This document shows positions 59,307-64,000 of a DNA stretch of 64,000 bases, one piece after another (positions within the stretch are counted from its first letter, which is position 1; each line of letters begins with the position of its first letter). A model generated the notes under the pieces. That model did not search any database and was not told the DNA's origin. It worked only from the letters and a program-made list of their open reading frames with translations. Both the position numbers and the translations under genes were made by a program. Source of the stretch: Paracidovorax wautersii (lineage in GTDB: Bacteria; Pseudomonadota; Gammaproteobacteria; Burkholderiales; Burkholderiaceae_C); assembly GCF_900113035.1 (NCBI RefSeq), contig NZ_FONX01000009.1, forward strand, positions 62,001 to 126,000. Reading direction: 5' to 3'.

Positions 59307-59346
59307 GACGGCGCTCACCCGGGCTGGCTGTGCCCGGGGTGCCGTC
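59307..59346 (+). promoter_or_regulatory. Strong leader hairpin upstream of ssuA
   Basis: GACGGC and CCCGGGC pair with GCCCGGG and GCCGTC around a 7-base loop. Not followed by a T tract, so it could be an attenuator-like structure, an RNA-stability element or neither. Confidence 0.45.
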
Positions 59347-59450
59347 TTCCGGTTTCAGCCTCCTTGCTTCTTCATCGCACCGCTGCGGCCTTGTGGCCGG
59401 CGAGCGGTCTGGGCGGAGCCTTGCCCGGCCTTTCCTGCGTTTCTTCTTCC

Positions 59451-59466
59451 TTTCTTTCTTTCTTTC
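59451..59466 (+). repeat. TTTC tetranucleotide microsatellite (four copies)
   Basis: Four consecutive TTTC units, with T/C-rich flanks, 26 bp before the ssuA ATG. Lies in the untranslated leader, close to the ribosome-binding region. Confidence 0.7.
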
Positions 59467-59492
59467 TTGTTCGATCACCGGAATCTCCCGCC

Positions 59493-60455
59493 ATGACCTT
59501 GCAACCGAAATTCTCCCGCCGCCAATGGCTGGCCGCTGCCGCCGGCACGGCCGCCCTGTCCGGTGCCGTGCCCGTGTGGGCGCAGAAGTCCGAGCGCGTG
59601 CTGCGCGTGGGCCACCAGAAGGGCTGGCTGTCGCTGCTCAAGGGGCGCGGCACGCTCGAAAAGCGCCTCGCGCCGCTGGGCGTGAAGGTGGCCTGGACGG
59701 AATTCAACGCCGGCCCGGTGCAGCTGGAGGCGCTGAACGTCGGCTCCATCGACTTCGGCGACGTGGGCGAGGCCCCGCCTATCTTCGCGCAGGCCGCGGG
59801 CGCGCCGCTGATCTATGCGGCCTCCACCGTGCCGCGCCCGCGCCTGGAAGCGGTGATCGTGCCCAAGGGCTCGCCCATCCAGAGCGTGGCCGACTTGAAG
59901 GGCAAGCGCATCGCCTTCAACAAGGGTTCCAACGTGCATTACTTCCTGGTCAAGCTGCTGCAAAAGCACGGCCTGCAGTACCGCGACGTGCAGCCCGTCT
60001 TCCTGGCGCCGCCCGATGCGCGCGCGGCCTTCGAGCGCGGCGCGGTCGATGCCTGGGCGATCTGGGACCCGTTCCTCGCCGCCGCCCAGAAGACGCTGCA
60101 GGCCCGCCTGCTCGCCGACGCCACCGGCGTGGTCAACAACCGGGCCTTCTACTTCACCTCGCGCGACTTCGCCGCCCGCAATGCCGACGTGCTGCGCATC
60201 GCCGTGCAGGAGGTGGCAGCCATCGATACCTGGGTGGAAAAGAACCAGCCTGCCGCAGCCGCCGAGCTGTCGTCGCTGCTGGGGCTAGACCGTTCGGTGA
60301 CGGAGCTCTTCGTGAGCCGTGTGGGCTACGGCACCTTGCCGGTCTCCCGCGAGATCCTGGCCGAGCAGCAGGCCATCGCCGACACCTTCTTCGACCTGAA
60401 GCTCATCCCCAGGAAGCTCGACCTGCTGCAGGCCGCGCCGCTGGACCTGGGCTGA
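59493..60455 (+). CDS. ssuA: Aliphatic sulfonate ABC transporter, substrate-binding protein
   Basis: 320-aa periplasmic binding protein of the SsuA/NMT1 family. Signal sequence MTLQPKFSRRQWLAAAAGTA...VWAQ contains an RR (FSRRQWL), a possible Tat signal. Family segments: LRVGHQKGWLSLLKGRGTLEKRLAP, VAWTEFNAGPVQLEALNVGSIDFGDVGEAPPIFAQAAG and AFERGAVDAWAIWDPFLAAAQ. It binds alkanesulfonates for the SsuC/SsuB importer encoded downstream. The frame is open upstream to 59364 through the microsatellite, but 59493 is the family start. Confidence 0.95.
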   Translation: MTLQPKFSRRQWLAAAAGTAALSGAVPVWAQKSERVLRVGHQKGWLSLLKGRGTLEKRLAPLGVKVAWTEFNAGPVQLEALNVGSIDFGDVGEAPPIFAQAAGAPLIYAASTVPRPRLEAVIVPKGSPIQSVADLKGKRIAFNKGSNVHYFLVKLLQKHGLQYRDVQPVFLAPPDARAAFERGAVDAWAIWDPFLAAAQKTLQARLLADATGVVNNRAFYFTSRDFAARNADVLRIAVQEVAAIDTWVEKNQPAAAAELSSLLGLDRSVTELFVSRVGYGTLPVSREILAEQQAIADTFFDLKLIPRKLDLLQAAPLDLG

Positions 60456-60506
60456 GCGCTTCCTTTCCGTCCGTTTCCCCTCGAGCCACGCCGACAGGAG
60501 CCCGCC

Positions 60507-60731
60507 ATGCCCCATCCCGACCTTCTCTCCCCACGGCAACGCGCCGCGCAGGTGCTGGACGTGACCGCCCGCGCCTGGGGGCTGGCCATCGCTCTGGCCA
60601 GGGCCCCGCAGCGGCGCGTGGCGCCCCAGCCCCGGGCCGCCTCCCGCGCCGTCGCGGCCTGCCTGGGACTGGCCGGCGCGAGCCCTTCGCGGCTGCGGCT
60701 GTCGGCGCACGGCTTCGATATTTCCTACTGA
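60507..60731 (+). CDS. Small hypothetical protein in the ssu operon, 74 aa
   Basis: Starts at an ATG preceded by CAGGAG, 51 bp after ssuA, and ends 76 bp before ssuD. The sequence [20 protein letters not shown] continues Ala/Arg-rich with two short helices ([26 protein letters not shown]). No family recognised. The plausible ribosome-binding site and placement support a gene, but composition is close to what random GC-rich sequence would give. Confidence 0.4.
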   Translation: MPHPDLLSPRQRAAQVLDVTARAWGLAIALARAPQRRVAPQPRAASRAVAACLGLAGASPSRLRLSAHGFDISY

Positions 60732-60807
60732 CCGCTGCCGCCTCGCCACCCCGTCCGCCACTACACCAACACACCACGGCGACAGCACTTTTTCAGGAGA
60801 ACTCCCC

Positions 60808-61971
60808 ATGCAGATGTTCTGGTTCATTCCCACGCACGGCGACAGCCGCTACCTGGGCACCTCCGAGGGCGGCCGCGCCCTGAGCTTCGACTACCTCAAG
60901 CAGGTGGCCGTGGCCGCCGACAGCCTGGGCTACGAAGGCGTGCTCATCCCCACCGGCCGCTCGTGCGAAGACCCCTGGGTGATCGCCTCCAGCCTGATCG
61001 GCGCCACCCAGCGGCTCAAGTTCCTCGTCGCCGTGCGGCCCGGCCTGCACCAGCCCAGCCTGGCTGCGCGCATGGCGGCCAGCTTCGACCGCCTCTCGGG
61101 CGGGCGCCTGCTCATCAATCTGGTGACGGGCGGCGACCGCGTGGAGCTGGAGGGCGACGGCGTGTTCCTGGACCATGCCAAGCGCTACGAGCAGGCCGCC
61201 GAATTCCTGCGCATCTGGCGCGAGATCCTGGCGCGCAGCCACGAAGGCGGCACGCTCGACTACGAAGGCGAGCACCTCTCGGTCAAGGGCGCCAAGCTGC
61301 TCTTTCCGCCGCTGCAGAAACCCTATCCGCCGGTGTATTTCGGCGGCTCCTCGGCCCCTGCGCACGAACTGGCGGCCGAGCAGGTCGATGCCTACCTGAC
61401 CTGGGGCGAGCCCCCGGCCGAGGTCGCCAGGAAGGTGGCCGACGTGCGCCAGCGCGCCGCCCGCCTGGGCCGCACGGTGCGCTTCGGCATCCGCCTGCAC
61501 GTGATCGTGCGCGAGACCGAAGCCGCCGCCTGGGCCGCCGCAGAAGACCTCATCAGCCGCGTGAAGGACGAGACCGTGGTGCAGGCGCAGGCCGTGTTCG
61601 CGCGCATGGATTCCGAGGGCCAGCGCCGCATGGCCGCGCTGCACCAGGGAGGCGCCAAGCGCAGCCGCGCCGACCTGGAGATCAGCCCCAACCTCTGGGC
61701 CGGCGTGGGCCTGGTGCGCGGCGGCGCGGGCACGGCCCTGGTGGGCGATCCGCAGACGGTGGCCGACCGCATCAAGGAATACGCCGACCTCGGCATCGAC
61801 ACCTTCGTGATGTCGGGCTACCCGCATCTGGAAGAGGCCTACCGCTTCGCGGAACTGGTCTTTCCGCTGCTGCCCGTGGCCGTGCGCGAGCGGCTGGCCG
61901 GCGGCAATCCGCTGGGCCCGTTCGGCGAGACGGTGGGCAACCAGTACGTGCCGCGCGCGGCGCAGAGCTGA
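60808..61971 (+). CDS. ssuD: FMNH2-dependent alkanesulfonate monooxygenase
   Basis: 387-aa flavin-dependent monooxygenase (luciferase-like barrel) that desulfonates alkanesulfonates to aldehyde and sulfite. Start [23 protein letters not shown] is typical of Ssu[63 protein letters not shown] and [31 protein letters not shown] are diagnostic. A CAGGAGA ribosome-binding site precedes it. The flavin reductase ssuE is not in the window. The sulfite made could be handled by CysI and the TauE exporter. Confidence 0.96.
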   Translation: MQMFWFIPTHGDSRYLGTSEGGRALSFDYLKQVAVAADSLGYEGVLIPTGRSCEDPWVIASSLIGATQRLKFLVAVRPGLHQPSLAARMAASFDRLSGGRLLINLVTGGDRVELEGDGVFLDHAKRYEQAAEFLRIWREILARSHEGGTLDYEGEHLSVKGAKLLFPPLQKPYPPVYFGGSSAPAHELAAEQVDAYLTWGEPPAEVARKVADVRQRAARLGRTVRFGIRLHVIVRETEAAAWAAAEDLISRVKDETVVQAQAVFARMDSEGQRRMAALHQGGAKRSRADLEISPNLWAGVGLVRGGAGTALVGDPQTVADRIKEYADLGIDTFVMSGYPHLEEAYRFAELVFPLLPVAVRERLAGGNPLGPFGETVGNQYVPRAAQS

Positions 61972-61987
61972 AGGGGAGGGCTGCGCC

Positions 61988-62371
61988 ATGGCGATCCATT
62001 CCATCAACCACGTGCAGCTGGCCTTTCCGGCCGGCGCCGAAGGGCAGATCCGCAACTTCTACAGCGCCTTGCTGGGCCTGCCCGAGCTGCGCCACGCAGC
62101 CACCGGCACGGCGCTGCACTTCGCGGCCGGGGCGCAGCGCATCGAGCTGGTGCCCACCGAGCGCGCCCGCTGGGCCGCCGCGCCCGCCGCGTCGCACCTG
62201 GCCTTCGAGGTGGACAACCTGCATGAATTGCGCGGCCGCCTGCTGCAGGCCGAGCTGCCGCTGGTGGAGAACCGGGCGCTGCCCGGCTACCTGCGCTTCT
62301 ACGTGAAGGACCCGGCGGGCAACCAGCTGGAGTTCCTCGAACCCGACACCGAACAGGAGCTGCCGGTATGA
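61988..62371 (+). CDS. VOC-fold (glyoxalase-like) protein within the ssu operon
   Basis: 127-aa VOC protein: starts MAIHSINHVQLAFPAGAE with the first metal-ligand His, then IRNFYSALLGLPELRH, and closes with RFYVKDPAGNQLEFLEP, where the last Glu is a ligand. Likely a metalloenzyme or binding protein. Its start lies 16 bp after ssuD and its stop overlaps the ssuC start (ATGA), so it is an integral part of the operon. A role in handling the aldehyde products or related carbon compounds is possible but only inferred. Confidence 0.9.
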   Translation: MAIHSINHVQLAFPAGAEGQIRNFYSALLGLPELRHAATGTALHFAAGAQRIELVPTERARWAAAPAASHLAFEVDNLHELRGRLLQAELPLVENRALPGYLRFYVKDPAGNQLEFLEPDTEQELPV

Positions 62372-63231
62372 GCGCCTCGATCAAGGAGCTGCAGGTCTCG
62401 CCCCTGCCCGAGGAGCTGGAAGGCCCTTCCGACGGCGCGCTGGCCGCGGCGGCGCGGCGCGTGCTGCGCGCCGTATGGCAGCAGCTGCTGCCCTGGCTGG
62501 TGCCGGTGGCGCTGATCGCGGGCTGGCAGGTGGCCTCGTCCCTGGGCTGGATCTCCAGCCGCGTGCTGCCCGCGCCGCTGGACGTGGTCACCGCCGCCTG
62601 GCGCCTGGCCGAATCGGGCGAGCTGTGGACGCACGTGAAGATCAGCGCGGGCCGGGCGCTGGCGGGCCTAGCCATCGGCGGCGGGCTGGGGCTGCTGCTG
62701 GGCCTGCTGACCGGCTCGGTGCGCCTCTTCGAGACGCTGCTCGACTCCACCATCCAGATGGTGCGCAACATCCCGGCGCTGGCGCTGATCCCGATGGTGA
62801 TCCTGTGGTTCGGCATCGACGAGTCGGCCAAGCTGTTCCTGATCGCCATCTCGGTGTTCTTCCCGATCTACCTGAACACCTTCCACGGCATCCGCAACGT
62901 CGATCCGCAGCTCATCGAGATGGGCCGCACCTACGGGCTGAACCGCTGGCAGCTCTACCGCGACATCGTGCTGCCCGGCGCGCTCTCGTCCATCCTGGTG
63001 GGGCTGCGCTTCTCGCTGGGCCTGATGTGGGTGATCCTGATCGTGGCCGAAACGATTTCCGCGCAGTCGGGCATCGGCTACCTGACCATGAACGCCCGCG
63101 AATTCCTGCAGACCGACGTGGTGCTGGTGGGCATCCTGCTCTACGCCCTGCTGGGCAAGCTGGCCGACCTGTTCGCCCGTGCGCTGGAGCGGTGGTGGCT
63201 GCGCTGGCACCCCGGCTACCAGCCTCAATGA
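62368..63231 (+). CDS. ssuC: Aliphatic sulfonate ABC transporter permease
   Basis: 287-aa permease with six helices, of the BPD_transp_1 family. Hydrophobic N-terminal region ([22 protein letters not shown]), [22 protein letters not shown] and the cytoplasmic-loop EAA-type motif [39 protein letters not shown]. The start overlaps the VOC gene stop by 4 bp. It transports sulfonates with SsuA and SsuB. Confidence 0.95.
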   Translation: MSASIKELQVSPLPEELEGPSDGALAAAARRVLRAVWQQLLPWLVPVALIAGWQVASSLGWISSRVLPAPLDVVTAAWRLAESGELWTHVKISAGRALAGLAIGGGLGLLLGLLTGSVRLFETLLDSTIQMVRNIPALALIPMVILWFGIDESAKLFLIAISVFFPIYLNTFHGIRNVDPQLIEMGRTYGLNRWQLYRDIVLPGALSSILVGLRFSLGLMWVILIVAETISAQSGIGYLTMNAREFLQTDVVLVGILLYALLGKLADLFARALERWWLRWHPGYQPQ

Positions 63232-63250
63232 CCGCACCGGAGCCCTTGCC

Positions 63251-64000
63251 ATGACCCAGACATCCTCTTCCGAAAACCGCTCCGGCCAGGCCGCAGGTGG
63301 CGTGCGCCTGCAGGCCACCGGCCTGCACAAGCGCTACGGCCAGCGCGAGGTGCTGCGCCACGCGCAGCTGACCATCGAACCCGGCGAGTTCGTCGCCATC
63401 GTGGGCCGCAGCGGCTGCGGCAAGAGCACGCTGCTGCGCCTGATCGCGGGGCTGGAAGCCGCCACGCAAGGCACGCTGACCGCCGACGGCCGGCCCGTGC
63501 AGGGCCTGCATGCGGACACGCGCATCATGTTCCAGGAGGCGCGCCTGCTGCCCTGGCGCCGCGTGATCGACAACGTCACCCTGGGCCTGCCCGCCGCGCA
63601 GCGCGAGCGCGGCCGCGAGGTGCTGGCCCAGGTGGGCCTGGCCGAACGCGAGAACGAATGGCCCGCGCGCCTTTCGGGCGGGCAGCGCCAGCGCGTGGCC
63701 CTGGCGCGGGCGCTGGTGCACCAGCCGCGCCTGCTGCTGCTCGACGAGCCCCTGGGCGCGCTCGACGCGCTCACCCGCATCGAGATGCACCGCCTGATCG
63801 AAGGCCTCTGGCAGCGCCACGGCTTCACCGCGCTGCTGGTCACGCACGACGTGCAGGAGGCCGTGGCCCTGGCCGACCGGGTGGTCCTCATCGAGGACGG
63901 CCGCATCGCGCTGGACGAGCGCATCGCCCTGGCGCGGCCCCGCTCGCACGGCGACGCGGCCTTCGCAGCCATCGAGAAACGCATCCTCGACCGCGTGCTG
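63251..64000 (+). CDS. ssuB: Aliphatic sulfonate ABC transporter ATP-binding protein (cut by window edge)
   Basis: At least 250 codons, open at the right edge. Walker [11 protein letters not shown] loop FQEARLLPW, signature [15 protein letters not shown], Walker [14 protein letters not shown] and switch VTHDVQEA are all present, matching SsuB/TauB-type ATPases; the '[11 protein letters not shown]' stretch is typical of SsuB. ATG 63251 lies 19 bp after ssuC. It energises uptake of alkanesulfonates. The last residues seen (EKRILDRVL) suggest the stop is near the edge. Confidence 0.94.
   Translation, partial: MTQTSSSENRSGQAAGGVRLQATGLHKRYGQREVLRHAQLTIEPGEFVAIVGRSGCGKSTLLRLIAGLEAATQGTLTADGRPVQGLHADTRIMFQEARLLPWRRVIDNVTLGLPAAQRERGREVLAQVGLAERENEWPARLSGGQRQRVALARALVHQPRLLLLDEPLGALDALTRIEMHRLIEGLWQRHGFTALLVTHDVQEAVALADRVVLIEDGRIALDERIALARPRSHGDAAFAAIEKRILDRVL

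Larger units (their letters stand above)
59156..59492. other. 337-bp leader region before ssuA
   Basis: Holds a possible 28-codon leader ORF (59210-59296), a strong hairpin (59307-59346) and a TTTC microsatellite (59451-59466), then the ssuA start at 59493. No other gene visible. Confidence 0.6.

Overview
The window is about 68% GC in most parts and looks like the chromosome of a Burkholderiales bacterium of the Comamonadaceae (Acidovorax-like). This rests on gene content and order (gcvT-gcvH-gcvP behind a tandem glycine riboswitch; cysI-DUF934-cysD-cysN; TrpXYZ-type ABC transporter; imuA-imuB; an ssu operon) and on two families of short intergenic repeats I associate with that family. Species assignment is inference.

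Layout. 1-4063 (minus): start of an SDR oxidoreductase cut by the window edge, an RluA-type pseudouridine synthase, a PAS/PAS hybrid histidine kinase and a periplasmic FKBP-type PPIase. 4162-5721: a formyltransferase gene interrupted by an in-frame stop codon, and a cold-shock/DUF1294 membrane protein. 5722-6395: no recognisable gene. 6396-11157: an integron gene-cassette array with lower GC. It has eight minus-strand cassettes, each followed by an attC site, and ends at an attI-like site next to gcvP; no integrase gene is present. Its cargo is an RDD membrane protein, two proteins with a HEPN-type RX4H motif, an S51 peptidase, two multi-pass membrane proteins (one frameshifted) and two proteins I do not recognise.

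11485-16465: glycine cleavage operon with its tandem glycine riboswitch. 16671-18703: DUF3455 lipoprotein and an ECF sigma/anti-sigma pair. 18796-21707: TrpXYZ-like ABC importer. 21837-24462: ETF-ubiquinone oxidoreductase divergent from an SDR gene. 24470-27142: DMT permease, metal-dependent hydrolase and divergent TetR regulator. 27229-30044: galactarate dehydratase divergent from a LacI-family regulator with a visible operator. 30141-34655: AhpD-like protein, katG and a type II NADH dehydrogenase. 34707-37241: VOC protein, PAS-LuxR regulator and a divergent 3-oxoacid CoA-transferase (A and B subunits) behind an inverted-repeat operator. 37322-41634: periplasmic glucan protein divergent from a GH3 beta-glucosidase. 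41770-45427: HD-GYP protein, then LexA-box-controlled imuA-imuB. 45509-52677: ferredoxin reductase, ferredoxin, cysN, cysD, DUF934, cysI and a TauE/SafE exporter. 52871-57987: MFS transporter, GNAT acetyltransferase, mnmC, a TRIC-type channel, a tandem 95-bp repeat and yggX. 58133-64000: sulfate-binding protein and an ssu alkanesulfonate operon (ssuA, small ORF, ssuD, VOC gene, ssuC, ssuB), cut by the right edge.

Functional themes are one-carbon/glycine metabolism, sulfur assimilation (inorganic sulfate and sulfonates), oxidative-stress defence, SOS mutagenesis, and one horizontally acquired block. That block is the integrase-less integron at 6.4-11.2 kb and is the most unusual part of the window.
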